In this document: positions 1 through 8,188 of the stretch, piece after piece
Position numbering within the stretch: position 1 is the stretch's first letter
How the letters are laid out: each line of letters opens with the position of its first letter
DNA from: Hyphomicrobium sp. CS1BSMeth3
GTDB lineage: Bacteria; Pseudomonadota; Alphaproteobacteria; Rhizobiales; Hyphomicrobiaceae
Assembly (NCBI RefSeq): GCF_900117415.1
Contig: NZ_FPEI01000006.1
Location: forward strand, 744,001-808,000
Direction of reading: 5' to 3'
Length of the DNA: 64,000 nt
Program-made: the position numbers and the translations under genes
Notes under the pieces: model-generated
What the model saw: the letters and a program-made list of their open reading frames with translations, nothing else
Told to the model about the DNA's origin: nothing
The model's database searches: none

Positions 1-21
1 GGAGGAGCTCCTGCACGCGCC

Positions 22-1098
22 ATGGCAAAGAAACCCACTCCATTTGGCGCCCTGGCCGGGCCCCCCGTGAGCGGCCCCGCCTTCTTCGACCGAGAGACCG
101 AACTCGCCGCGCTCGATCGCGCCATCACCACCGGCGGCAAGGTTCTCCTGGTCGGCCCACGCCGCTCCGGCAAGACGAGCCTGCTGCATCAGGCGCGCAG
201 GCGCCTCGGCGAGGCCGGGGCGACGCGCAACCCGCTCCATCTCGACCTGTCCGGCGCCAGCGCCCGGGCGAGCGCAGTCCGCATCCTTGCCCTCGCCGCC
301 CAGCAGGCCCCGCACGCGCGAGAAGTCGCCGCCGCCACTCCTGAGGCAGAGCTGCTCGCCGCGCTGCAGGCCGCCCTGCGCCATCGCGTCGCCGAGGGCC
401 CCGGTCGCCTTGTCCTCTTCATCGACGAGATCGGCGCACCTCTGGCACCGGACGATGCCGAGAGACAGCTCTGGCGCAATCTGATTGCAGCTCTTGCCGA
501 TATCGCCGGGCTGACCGTCATCGCCTCCCTCGATACGCGCGTGTTCGATGCTCTGGGCGCACCGAAAGGGTTCGACATCATCCGTATCAAACCTTGGGAC
601 GCTGACGTCGTCCGCCGCGCCGCCACCGCCTGGGCCCGGGCCGAGCGCATGCCGTCGGAGCTCGTCGATGCCATCGTCGAGCGCCTTTCCCCCGCCTGGC
701 CGATGGAGCTCATGCGCCTGCTCCTCGAGATCCCGCGCAACGGGCCGCCGACCGAGCGCGCGCTCGATGCGCTTATCGACCGCCAGGCCCGCGACATCTC
801 CTACGAGGAGGCTGTTCAGCGCCTCGCCACCACAACGCTACGCAAACGCGACGAACACCTCATCCGGCTCATCTTGTCGGCACTCGCTGACAGGAAAGAT
901 GGCGCAACACCCGAGGCCGTCGCTCAGTCCGCCGTCGAGCAGAAGGCACAGCCGTCCGATATTCTCCGCCTGGCCCGCTGGCTAGCCAACCTCGACCTGA
1001 TCAGTCTCGACGCCAAATCGCATCGCATGCGCGCGCCAACGGCCTTGGCATGGCACAGCCTGCGCCGCGGCCTCGGCCTTCAGGACAAGACCGCGTGA
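22..1098 (+). CDS. AAA/STAND-type ATPase of a two-gene module
   Basis: 358-residue P-loop ATPase. Walker A is GPRRSGKTS at residues 45-53, and Walker B is LVLFIDEIG with D137-E138. The C-terminal part is helical, with a likely winged-helix region (about 280-345). This layout resembles archaeal-type ATPases that act as nucleic-acid or partner-binding switches. The start has a GGAGGA about 13 bases upstream at the window edge. The gene overlaps the next one by four bases (GTGA), so the two are almost certainly translated together. The substrate is unknown. It lies beside ardC and parB-like genes, so an element-borne role is inferred. Confidence 0.75.
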   Translation: MAKKPTPFGALAGPPVSGPAFFDRETELAALDRAITTGGKVLLVGPRRSGKTSLLHQARRRLGEAGATRNPLHLDLSGASARASAVRILALAAQQAPHAREVAAATPEAELLAALQAALRHRVAEGPGRLVLFIDEIGAPLAPDDAERQLWRNLIAALADIAGLTVIASLDTRVFDALGAPKGFDIIRIKPWDADVVRRAATAWARAERMPSELVDAIVERLSPAWPMELMRLLLEIPRNGPPTERALDALIDRQARDISYEEAVQRLATTTLRKRDEHLIRLILSALADRKDGATPEAVAQSAVEQKAQPSDILRLARWLANLDLISLDAKSHRMRAPTALAWHSLRRGLGLQDKTA

Positions 1099-2231
1099 GC
1101 AGGCCCGCCACGACAGCTCTCGCGACAGCCGCTGATCCTTGGCAACAGGAGGCCGTGCGGCTTGCCAAGGTCTCACGGGCCGCGCCCGACCTGCCGCCGG
1201 ACACGCCGCGGCAATCCTTTGTCATCGAGGATCCGCCCGGCTATGCCGTCGATGCCGTTCTGGACGCACTCCCGGCCTTGTTGCGTTGGGAAACACCATC
1301 CCGCGCGACGGTGCTCATGCCGGGGCGGCTGGACGGTATCGCAAGCTGGTCCGCCTTGGCGGGGACAATCCTCGTGCACGCGCATCGCGCGGGACTTCCC
1401 CACGGCATTGCCGCCGACGTGCTCGAGGCCATGCGCCGCTCCTATGGCGAGGACGCCTTACGCGTCGAAATCGATACGCGCCTCACCGACGCCATCAAGC
1501 AACACGGCCCGCTGGCCCTGATTATCCCCAACATCGACCTCGTCATAGACGGCCTCCCTGTCAGCGACCGGTGGGCCTTCCGCAACGTGCTGCAAAACAC
1601 CGGGCTCTCGCTGATCGGTTCAGCCAGCCCACACTGGCGCCCCGGCCATGAAGAAGCGTTCTACGAGTTCTTCCGTTGGACCCAACCCAAATCACCAACG
1701 GCGGAGCACCGCGCCAGCCTCGCGTCTACGCTGCACCTGTCCAGCCAGGCGCAGTCAACACTCGATCGACTGGCCGCACGGCTCGGGGGGAGACCGGCCC
1801 TCATGGAGATCGGCGCCCTGGCCCTGGCACGTGCTCCAGATGCCTCTCTCGCCGACATCTTACGCAGGGTCGCAGCCGCCCAGCCTGCGCAGCTCCACAT
1901 CGCAATAAGCGCCCTGGCACCACAAACCCGCCAGGTCCTTGCCGCCTGCGCCAGTCTCGAAGGGCCCATCACCTCTTCCTCCATCACGGCCGCGACGGCA
2001 CTGCCGTCAGCAGCCGTCAGTGCGCATTTGACAAGACTGGTCAGTGCGCGCCTCCTTGAGCCCAAAACCCGACGGCCGCGCAACAATGAATGGGCGTTCG
2101 CCGATGGCGTTCTCGAAATCCTGTATCGCGCCCTCGTCCTGGACGGCGTCAGCTTCGCCCAGTCTGTCGATCGTGCTCAGACGTCCACTTCCCCTCCCAC
2201 ACGGCAACGCAGCCGCAGGCACGTCGCCTGA
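1095..2231 (+). CDS. Degenerate ATPase-like partner with C-terminal winged helix
   Basis: 378 residues, starting at a GTG inside the stop of the upstream ATPase gene. The in-frame ATG at 1050 would overlap the upstream gene far more and has no obvious ribosome site. The protein is similar in size and layout to its neighbour. It lacks a readable Walker A, and only a Walker-B-like strand (LALIIPNIDL) remains. Residues about 285-360 look like a winged helix (a run from APQTRQVL to NNEWAF). It may be a non-catalytic or regulatory partner of the upstream ATPase. Both the ATPase ancestry and the role are inferred. Confidence 0.6.
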   Translation: MSRPATTALATAADPWQQEAVRLAKVSRAAPDLPPDTPRQSFVIEDPPGYAVDAVLDALPALLRWETPSRATVLMPGRLDGIASWSALAGTILVHAHRAGLPHGIAADVLEAMRRSYGEDALRVEIDTRLTDAIKQHGPLALIIPNIDLVIDGLPVSDRWAFRNVLQNTGLSLIGSASPHWRPGHEEAFYEFFRWTQPKSPTAEHRASLASTLHLSSQAQSTLDRLAARLGGRPALMEIGALALARAPDASLADILRRVAAAQPAQLHIAISALAPQTRQVLAACASLEGPITSSSITAATALPSAAVSAHLTRLVSARLLEPKTRRPRNNEWAFADGVLEILYRALVLDGVSFAQSVDRAQTSTSPPTRQRSRRHVA

Positions 2232-2312
2232 CGGCTATGTCGTGGCATAGGCGGCTATGGTTTGCCCGCGAACACCTCGCGATCGCGAAACTCGTGGCTG
2301 CGGCTCTGCGGA

Positions 2313-2438
2313 TCAAACGACGTCTCTCTCATCTATCACCAGATACTTGTCGTTCGGCGGCGCGGTATTGCGCTGCCTGCTGTGGATGAAATGCCGGCTC
2401 TTGTAGTGGTCGTACATACGCAGAAACTCGGTGGTCAT
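2313..2438 (-). CDS. Possible 41-codon ORF or remnant of a longer gene
   Basis: On the minus strand a 41-codon frame ends at a TGA at 2313. It has a protein-like composition (EFLRMYDHYKSRHF, NDKYLVIDERDVV). The frame stays open upstream to about 2512 but has no better start, and an in-frame TGA precedes it. It could be a short real gene or the 3' end of a decayed gene. No family is recognised and no clear ribosome site is seen. Confidence 0.25.
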   Translation of the reverse strand: MTTEFLRMYDHYKSRHFIHSRQRNTAPPNDKYLVIDERDVV

Positions 2439-2540
2439 CACGGCAATGTTACGCTTGCAATCCTTCGTATCGAGCGGGAACGCAACGCACCCGTCGGCGG
2501 CCGGCTGCCGTGGAAAGAGTCAGGGGAAGGCGGTGGTCGT

Positions 2541-2575
2541 CGCGGCGGGCTGAAGAGGTGAGAGAGAGGCTCTCG
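2541..2575 (+). promoter_or_regulatory. Repeated leader element upstream of ardC (copy 1)
   Basis: The block starts with CGCGGCGGG and ends with GAGAGAGAGGCTCTCG, which contains the inverted repeat GAGAG-AGG-CTCTC. It ends 23 bases before the ardC start. A second copy lies at 4261-4294 ahead of the parB-like gene, with nearly the same internal spacing (19 against 18 bases). Its position suggests a shared operator or a small RNA hairpin controlling both genes. Confidence 0.5.
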
Positions 2576-2598
2576 CCGGCCTGTCGCGGAGACCCGCG

Positions 2599-3549
2599 AT
2601 GTCCAGATCGACCACGCGCAACCGTTGCGGCGGCAACCGGACCAACTTCTACGACGACATCACCAACAAGATGATAGCCGAGCTCGAGAAGGGCCGCTTC
2701 CCCTGGGTGCAGCCCTGGGGCACACCGTCGGCCAAGGCACAGCTCGCCATGCCGAAAAATGCCTCCACGAGCCGAACCTACTTCGGCATCAACGTCCTAA
2801 TCCTCTGGGGCGAGGTGATCGAGAAAGGATATACCGGCCAGAGCTGGCTCACATACCGCCAGGCGTTAGCGCTTGGTGGGCACGTGCGTGAAGGCGAACG
2901 CGGCACCACCGTCGTCTATGCCAACCGCTTCATCCCAGATGATGCGAAGCGGCGCGCCGTGCAGAGCGGCAGCGAAGCGCGGGCGGTTCCATTTCTGAAG
3001 CGCTTCACCGTCTTCAATACCGATCAGGTCGATGGCCTGGCGCGTGAGATCGCGACGGTCGGACCGCCGCCGCCGTCAAGCACCATCGAGCCGCGCGTGG
3101 AGACGCTCATCAAAGCCACTCGCATCGACTTCCGTATCTGCGGCAGTCGGGCCTTCTATATGCCGTCGCAAGACTACGTACAGGTGCCACCGCCGCTAGC
3201 GTTCTTCGAGCCTATCAACTGGCATCGCACCGCCCTGCATGAGCTCGGTCATGCTTCGGGTCATAGCTCGAGGCTCAACCGCGACCTCTCCGGTTCCTTC
3301 GGCTCGCGCAAGTACGCCTTCGAGGAGCTGGTCGCGGAGATGAATGCTGCCTTCTGTTGCGCGTCACTCGGCATCACACCGACGGTGCGTCATGCGGACT
3401 ACCTCGCATCCTGGCTCGAGATACTGCGCGAGGACAGTCGCGCGATTGTCCGTGCCGCATCGCTCGCCAGCAAGGCGGCTGACTATCTGCTCGGCTTCTT
3501 GCCCGAATCCGATGTCGTGACTTCGGGTGCTGGGAGGACCGCGGCATGA
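2599..3549 (+). CDS. ardC: ArdC-family antirestriction protein (ssDNA-binding plus zincin domain)
   Basis: 316 residues. The N-terminal domain (about 15-145) has the ArdC pattern FYDDITNKMI, the WVQPWG segment and YFGINVLILW, known to bind single-stranded DNA. The C-terminal domain is a zincin-like metallopeptidase with HELGHASGH (H214, E215, H218) and a likely third ligand in FEELVAE near E243. ArdC proteins protect incoming conjugative DNA from restriction, and some cleave or shield host targets. It overlaps the following DUF2958 gene by four bases (ATGA), a pairing common on alphaproteobacterial plasmids and ICEs. The repeated leader element lies just upstream. Confidence 0.9.
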   Translation: MSRSTTRNRCGGNRTNFYDDITNKMIAELEKGRFPWVQPWGTPSAKAQLAMPKNASTSRTYFGINVLILWGEVIEKGYTGQSWLTYRQALALGGHVREGERGTTVVYANRFIPDDAKRRAVQSGSEARAVPFLKRFTVFNTDQVDGLAREIATVGPPPPSSTIEPRVETLIKATRIDFRICGSRAFYMPSQDYVQVPPPLAFFEPINWHRTALHELGHASGHSSRLNRDLSGSFGSRKYAFEELVAEMNAAFCCASLGITPTVRHADYLASWLEILREDSRAIVRAASLASKAADYLLGFLPESDVVTSGAGRTAA

Positions 3550-3923
3550 TCCTCCTCACACCGGAGTTGCGTGTTCGCCTGTTGGCCAACGGGCATCTGC
3601 GCAATGTCGATCATGTACCCGTCGTCAAATTCTTCAATCCAGTCGGTGCCGCCACATGGCTCGCAACAGAGCTCGATGAGGATGGCGACACTCTGTTCGG
3701 GTTAGCCGACCTCGGCTTCGGCAGTCCGGAACTAGGCGCGTTCAGCCTCCTCGAGATGGCGTCCGTTCGTCTGCCATTCGGACTGGGGATCGAGCGTGAT
3801 CCCTATTTTGAGGGTACGTACCCGCTCTCGGTCTACGCCGAGGCCGCACACATCACCGGGCGCATCGTTCTCGACACGCTCCGCCTGCAGGAGGCCGATA
3901 CGGCACTGCGGGGATGCCGGTGA
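3546..3923 (+). CDS. DUF2958 family protein
   Basis: 125-residue protein starting at an ATG that overlaps the ardC stop, so probably translationally coupled. It has the DUF2958 signature: an LLTPELRVRLLANG start, a PVVKFFNPVGAATWL segment, then LFGLADLGFGSPELG. The biochemical function of this family is unknown. It is usually found in plasmid, phage and ICE gene sets next to antirestriction and DNA-processing genes, as here. Confidence 0.85.
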   Translation: MILLTPELRVRLLANGHLRNVDHVPVVKFFNPVGAATWLATELDEDGDTLFGLADLGFGSPELGAFSLLEMASVRLPFGLGIERDPYFEGTYPLSVYAEAAHITGRIVLDTLRLQEADTALRGCR

Positions 3924-3942
3924 CAATCGGCGCCGTCCGTGA

Positions 3943-4143
3943 CTAGCGGTTGATCAGCCATAGGATGAGCGACAGCACCAGGCTCACCAGGACCCCCGTC
4001 GTGATCGGCGCGTAGAACGTGAAATTCTCGCGCTCGATTACGATGTCACCAGGCAACCGGCCAAGGCCAAAACGCGAGAGCCATGGCCAGAGAAGGCCGA
4101 CCGCAAGGATGGCGAAGCCGATGATGATTAGGGTTCGCGACAT
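3943..4143 (-). CDS. DUF2905 small membrane protein
   Basis: 66 residues from the ATG at 4143. Two transmembrane helices (about 4-22 and 45-63) flank a short loop containing GRLPGDI and an aromatic FTFYAPIT run, which is the DUF2905 pattern. A longer open frame upstream is GC-rich shadow. The function is unknown. It lies convergent to DUF2958 and divergent from the parB-like gene, alone on the minus strand in this block. Confidence 0.8.
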   Translation of the reverse strand: MSRTLIIIGFAILAVGLLWPWLSRFGLGRLPGDIVIERENFTFYAPITTGVLVSLVLSLILWLINR

Positions 4144-4260
4144 ACCAGCGAGCGTACCGGCAATGCGATCTTTCCGCGAGAGCCCTCTTGGCGACGCGGT
4201 GGCGGCCGCCGGCTGCCGCTTCGGTGGCCGCGGCCAAAGGGAGAGAGCAGTCGGAAGCTG

Positions 4261-4294
4261 CGCGGCGGGTTCGGGGTCGAGAGAGAGGCTCTCG
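4261..4294 (+). promoter_or_regulatory. Repeated leader element upstream of parB-like gene (copy 2)
   Basis: Second copy of the element seen at 2541-2575: CGCGGCGGG followed 18 bases later by GAGAGAGAGGCTCTCG. It ends 24 bases ahead of the preferred ATG at 4319. The conserved hairpin (GAGAG/CTCTC) and equal placement relative to the start codon suggest coordinated control of the two element genes. Confidence 0.5.
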
Positions 4295-4318
4295 GCCGCC
4301 CGCCGTGGAGAAATGACC

Positions 4319-6322
4319 ATGGCAAGGGCCAATCCCAAGATCGCGCTCAGCACCTCGCGCGACATTCCCTTCGACAAGCTCGTATTGAGCCAGTGCAACG
4401 TCCGGCGTGTGAAAGCCGGCATTGCCATCGAGGAACTCGCCGAGGACATCGCCCGGCGCACGCTTCTGCAAAGCCTGACCGTCCGGCCCGTGCTCGACGG
4501 CGACGACAACGAGACCGGCATCTACGAGATACCGGCCGGCGGTCGCCGCTACCGCGCGCTCGAGCTGCTGGTGAAGAAGAAGCGGCTTTCCCGCAACGCG
4601 CCCATCCCATGTATCGTGCGCACGGACGGCATCGCCGAAGAGGACAGTCTGGCCGAGAACGTGCAGCGGGCGCCACTGCACCCGCTCGATCAGTTCCGCG
4701 CGTTCATGACCCTGCGCGACAAGGGACAACCCGAAGAAGAGATCGCCGCCGCCTTCTTCGTCTCGGTCAATGTCGTCCGCCAGCGGTTGCGGCTCGCCGC
4801 CGTCTCGCCGAGTCTGCTCGACGTCTATGCCGACGACGGCATGACGCTCGATCAGTTGATGGCCTTCACTGTCAATCCCGACCACGAGCGGCAGGAGCAG
4901 GCGTGGCAGTCTCTGCAGCATTCCCATAACAAGGAGCCCTTCCACATCCGCCGTCTGCTAACCGAGAGCGCCGTTCGGGCCTCCGATAAGCGCGCCCAGT
5001 TCGTCGGTAGCGAAACCTACGAGAAGGCCGGCGGGACCATCCTGCGTGATCTCTTCGAGCCCGATGACGGTGGCTGGCTGCAGGAGCCGGCCCTGCTCGA
5101 GAAACTCGTCGCCGAAAAGTTGGAACGAGGCGGCGACAGCGTCCGCGCCGAGGGCTGGAAGTGGATCGAGGTCGTAACCGAGCTCCCCTATGGCCACGGC
5201 CATGGCCTGCGTCAGCTCAGCGGCCGCGAGGTCCCGATGACCGATGAGGAAGCGGCAACCCGCGACACACTCCAGGCCGAGTTCGACAAGCTCGAAGCCG
5301 AGTATGCGGAAGCTCGTGAGATTCCCGAGGAGGTGGATCGGCGTCTCGGCGAGATCGAGACGGCAATGGAGACCTTGGACGATCGTCCTGTCGTCTACGA
5401 GCCGGACGACGTCGCCCGTGCCGGCGCCTTCGTCAGCATCGACAGTGCTGGTGTTCTGCGTGTCGATCGCGGCTACGTCCGGCCCGAGGACGAACCACGG
5501 ATCAAGGATAAGGACGGCGCGGAAGACGATGAAGCAGGTCGTCAGCGGTTGTCGTCATCCGGACAAGATGCCAACGAGGAGGATAATGCTGCCGTCGACG
5601 AGCCTGAGGAGGAGGATGGGATCCGTCCGCTGTCGGATCGCCTCATGACTGAGCTGACGGCACATCGCACACTAGCGTTGCGTGAGGCCGTTGCGAATGA
5701 TCCTGACGTTGCACTTCGCGCGGCGTTGCACGTGCTATGCCTGAAGCTGTTCTATCACTACGGCTTCGAGTCCTGTCTGGAGATTGAGGCCAAGAGCGTC
5801 CTGTTCGGTCACACGTCCGGCCTCGCCGACACGCCAGCAGCCAAGGCAATTGACGCGCGGCACAGGGCCTGGGACGAGCAGATGCCGGAGGACACCGGTG
5901 ATCTGTGGAACACGCTGGCAGAACTCGACAGCGACAGCCGTCAGGCGCTGTTCGCTCATTGCGTCGGTCTTTCCATCAACGCCGTGTATCAGCCCTATGA
6001 TCGCCGGCCGAAAGCCCTGCGCCACGCCGGCCGCCTCGCCTCCGCGGTTACGCTCGACATGGCTGCTGCCGGCTGGAAGCCGACCGTCGATGCCTTTCTT
6101 GGCCGCGTCACCAAGGCCCGCATTCTTGAAGCCGTGCGCGAGGCCAAGGGCGAGAAGGCCGCCGATCGTATCGCACATCTCAAGAAAGATGACATGGCCA
6201 AGGAGGCCGAGCGTCTCCTCGATGGCACCGGCTGGCTGCCCGAGCCGCTGCGCACCGCAGGCATAAGCAGCACCAAGCCCGACGATGTCGATCACACGCC
6301 GCATGTGATGGCGGCTGAATAG
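4319..6322 (+). CDS. ParB/RepB/Spo0J-family protein, large plasmid/ICE type
   Basis: About 667 residues. The N-terminal ParB-like nuclease/CTPase-type domain has the pattern SQCNVRRVK, EELAEDIARRTLLQSLTVRP, AGGRRYRAL and LAENVQRAPLHPLDQFRAF. It is followed by a helix-turn-helix (EEEIAAAFFVSVNVVRQRLR). The long acidic C-terminal half (over 400 residues) contains an E/D-rich stretch near residues 400-440. The start at 4319 is eight bases after GGAG at 4307-4310; an ATG at 4313 is too close. Proteins of this size are typical of rhizobial plasmids and ICEs and differ from chromosomal ParB. The role in segregation or regulation is inferred. Confidence 0.85.
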   Translation: MARANPKIALSTSRDIPFDKLVLSQCNVRRVKAGIAIEELAEDIARRTLLQSLTVRPVLDGDDNETGIYEIPAGGRRYRALELLVKKKRLSRNAPIPCIVRTDGIAEEDSLAENVQRAPLHPLDQFRAFMTLRDKGQPEEEIAAAFFVSVNVVRQRLRLAAVSPSLLDVYADDGMTLDQLMAFTVNPDHERQEQAWQSLQHSHNKEPFHIRRLLTESAVRASDKRAQFVGSETYEKAGGTILRDLFEPDDGGWLQEPALLEKLVAEKLERGGDSVRAEGWKWIEVVTELPYGHGHGLRQLSGREVPMTDEEAATRDTLQAEFDKLEAEYAEAREIPEEVDRRLGEIETAMETLDDRPVVYEPDDVARAGAFVSIDSAGVLRVDRGYVRPEDEPRIKDKDGAEDDEAGRQRLSSSGQDANEEDNAAVDEPEEEDGIRPLSDRLMTELTAHRTLALREAVANDPDVALRAALHVLCLKLFYHYGFESCLEIEAKSVLFGHTSGLADTPAAKAIDARHRAWDEQMPEDTGDLWNTLAELDSDSRQALFAHCVGLSINAVYQPYDRRPKALRHAGRLASAVTLDMAAAGWKPTVDAFLGRVTKARILEAVREAKGEKAADRIAHLKKDDMAKEAERLLDGTGWLPEPLRTAGISSTKPDDVDHTPHVMAAE

Positions 6323-6333
6323 GCCCCACGCCT

Positions 6334-6399
6334 GGGCGGCTGTTTTCTGCCGCCCGCTCACAGTCCGTTCCTCATGCGCCCGGCCTTCGTGCCGGGCGC
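6334..6399 (+). terminator. Two hairpins after parB-like gene; second is terminator-like
   Basis: First hairpin 6334-6355: GGGCGGC / GCCGCCC with an 8-base loop. Second hairpin 6376-6399: GCGCCCGGC / GCCGGGCGC with a 6-base loop, followed by TTCTGTTTT. The second looks like an intrinsic terminator. It ends only 20 bases before the next ATG, so it could also act as an attenuator or a block on ribosome access for that gene. Confidence 0.6.
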
Positions 6400-6419
6400 T
6401 TCTGTTTTGGGAGACCACC

Positions 6420-7082
6420 ATGGTCGACTATTTCTCACCCACAGCCGTGCAACTGCCGATCCCGCTCACCGACATCACGCCGCTCAAGCGACTCGTATTG
6501 AGCCTGGTGTTTGACGCCGAGCCCGACAACGATGTCGCCTGGCTTCATTCCGATACCGGCCCAAGCGACATGATCGCGATGCCGATCGAACAACTGCGGG
6601 CTACTTGTCTGGCCTCGCTGAGGATTTACAGCGCCATCGCGGTCCACCTCACCGAGTGCCTTGCCGCCGCGCCCGCCGACGACACGGAAATCGAGCCCGA
6701 TCTTTCGGGCGTGTCGCGGGTCATCCTGCTGCAGGACATCGTGCGGCGGTCTTCGACGCTCGCCTACATCACAGTGGTCACAGCTTTCACCTGCTCGAAA
6801 ACACGCGTCGACGGCTTCGGCGGCATGGCCATCCTGATCACCGCCGCTGCCATCCGCAGCATGTCGCCCCACGATATAGAATTCCTTGCCGCGCGTGACG
6901 CCAGGGGGGCGCTTGACCATGTCCTACGGCACCTATCTGCGCCTCGACATTACTGTTCACGACGGTTGGCGTGCCGTCGTCCGCGCGCCCGCCAAGAAGC
7001 TGCCACCGGAAGCATGGTACGATCTGGCCAAGCGCAAGATCCGGCACAGCTCCTATCGGCGGATGCTCGAGTACCATCGTGA
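6420..7082 (+). CDS. Conserved plasmid-type hypothetical protein, C-terminus probably frameshifted
   Basis: 220 residues as read, starting at an ATG preceded by GGGAG. The first roughly 160 residues (FSPTAVQLPIPLTDITPL, then RVILLQDIVRRSSTLAYI and VDGFGGMAILITAAAI) match, from memory, a hypothetical family often found beside ParB/ArdC genes on alphaproteobacterial elements. The last 55 residues overlap the next gene in another frame and are Arg/Ala/Pro-rich. A six-G run at 6904-6909 sits exactly where composition changes. One extra G would end the protein at the TGA at 6914-6916, three bases before the next ATG. Function unknown. Confidence 0.6.
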   Translation: MVDYFSPTAVQLPIPLTDITPLKRLVLSLVFDAEPDNDVAWLHSDTGPSDMIAMPIEQLRATCLASLRIYSAIAVHLTECLAAAPADDTEIEPDLSGVSRVILLQDIVRRSSTLAYITVVTAFTCSKTRVDGFGGMAILITAAAIRSMSPHDIEFLAARDARGALDHVLRHLSAPRHYCSRRLACRRPRARQEAATGSMVRSGQAQDPAQLLSADARVPS

Positions 7083-7116
7083 TGCGCAGGCGATCGTCTC
7101 GTATTGGCGATTGTGA
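6919..7116 (+). CDS. Small conserved hypothetical protein
   Basis: 65 residues from the ATG at 6919, with AGGGGGG about ten bases upstream as a ribosome site. The sequence begins MSYGTYLRLDITVHDGWRAV and is rich in basic and aromatic residues (EAWYDLAKRKIR, SYRRMLEYHRD). The composition and clean start mark a real gene. It lies between the preceding plasmid-type hypothetical and the toprim gene with no intergenic space, so probably in the same operon. No function is known. Confidence 0.6.
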   Translation: MSYGTYLRLDITVHDGWRAVVRAPAKKLPPEAWYDLAKRKIRHSSYRRMLEYHRDAQAIVSYWRL

Positions 7117-7135
7117 CACCTATATCGGGGTGGTC

Positions 7136-8188
7136 ATGCGCTCATCCGCCACCGAGCTTGCACACCATCTCGCGCGCGAAGCCGAGGCGGTGTGCCGCAA
7201 GTATCTATCCAATGGCCGACGTGTCGGCCGCTATTGGATCGTCGGTGACGTGCGCAATGCGCCCGGGCGCTCCATGTACGTCCGCCTGTTCGGCCCGGAA
7301 GGCGGCCAGCGTGCCGCCGGAAAGTGGACCGATGGTGCCACCGGCGAGCATGGCGACCTGCTCGACGTCATCCGCGAGAGCTTGGGGCTCATCGACTTCC
7401 GCGATGTGACGGACGAAGCGCGCCGCTTCCTAAGTCTGCCGCGTTCGGAGCCCGATCTGCAGTTTACGTTCTACACGACACCTGCCCCGACCGGCTCGCC
7501 CGAGGCGGCCCGCCGTCTCATCGCCGCATCACAACCAATCCGTGGCACATTGGTGGAAACCTATCTGCGTCATCGCTGCATTGACGATTTGCACGATGTC
7601 AGAGCACTGTGCTTTCATCCCTGCTGCTACTATCGCCCGGAGGACGACGGGCCGACGCAGATCTGGCCCGCCATGATCGCCAGGGTCACGGACCTGCGCG
7701 GTCAAATCACCGGCGCGCACCGCACGTGGCTCGATCGGAATGGCGTCGGTAAGGCACCGGTCGAAACGCAGCGCAAAGCCATGGGCTCTCTCCTTGGCCA
7801 CGCCGTGCGGTTCGGTCCTTCGGCCGAGGTGATGGTCGCCGGGGAAGGAATCGAGACCATGCTGTCCTTGCGCATGGCGTTGACCGGCATGCCGATGATG
7901 GCGGCCCTTTCTGCCGGGCATCTGTCCGCCATTCTGTTTCCGGACCCGCTACGCCGGCTCTACATCGCCCGCGACATCGACCTTGCCGGCAATGGTGCCA
8001 TGGCGACCCTGACCGCACGCGCTACGGCAGTCGGGATCGAGACGATCCCTCTGTCGCCACGCCTCGGCGACTTCAACGAGGATCTCGTCGCGTTCGGACT
8101 GGACGATCTGCGCGCACGTGTGTGTGTGCAAGTCACACCGCAGGATATTGGACGCTTCCTTCGCGCAGGGCCGCCCGGCCGGTTGTGA
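7136..8188 (+). CDS. Toprim-domain primase-like protein
   Basis: 350 residues from the ATG at 7136, preceded by a G-rich ribosome site. The N-terminal part carries the usual leader of element-borne primase/helicase-like proteins (GRYWIVGDVRNAPGRSMYVRL). The C-terminal toprim domain shows the acidic residue E238 in AGEGIETMLS and the DxD pair D280/D282 in ARDIDLAG. Such proteins are thought to act in element replication or transfer. No helicase motor is present, so it is either a stand-alone primase-like protein or a short variant. It ends the first block of mobile-element genes. Confidence 0.8.
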   Translation: MRSSATELAHHLAREAEAVCRKYLSNGRRVGRYWIVGDVRNAPGRSMYVRLFGPEGGQRAAGKWTDGATGEHGDLLDVIRESLGLIDFRDVTDEARRFLSLPRSEPDLQFTFYTTPAPTGSPEAARRLIAASQPIRGTLVETYLRHRCIDDLHDVRALCFHPCCYYRPEDDGPTQIWPAMIARVTDLRGQITGAHRTWLDRNGVGKAPVETQRKAMGSLLGHAVRFGPSAEVMVAGEGIETMLSLRMALTGMPMMAALSAGHLSAILFPDPLRRLYIARDIDLAGNGAMATLTARATAVGIETIPLSPRLGDFNEDLVAFGLDDLRARVCVQVTPQDIGRFLRAGPPGRL

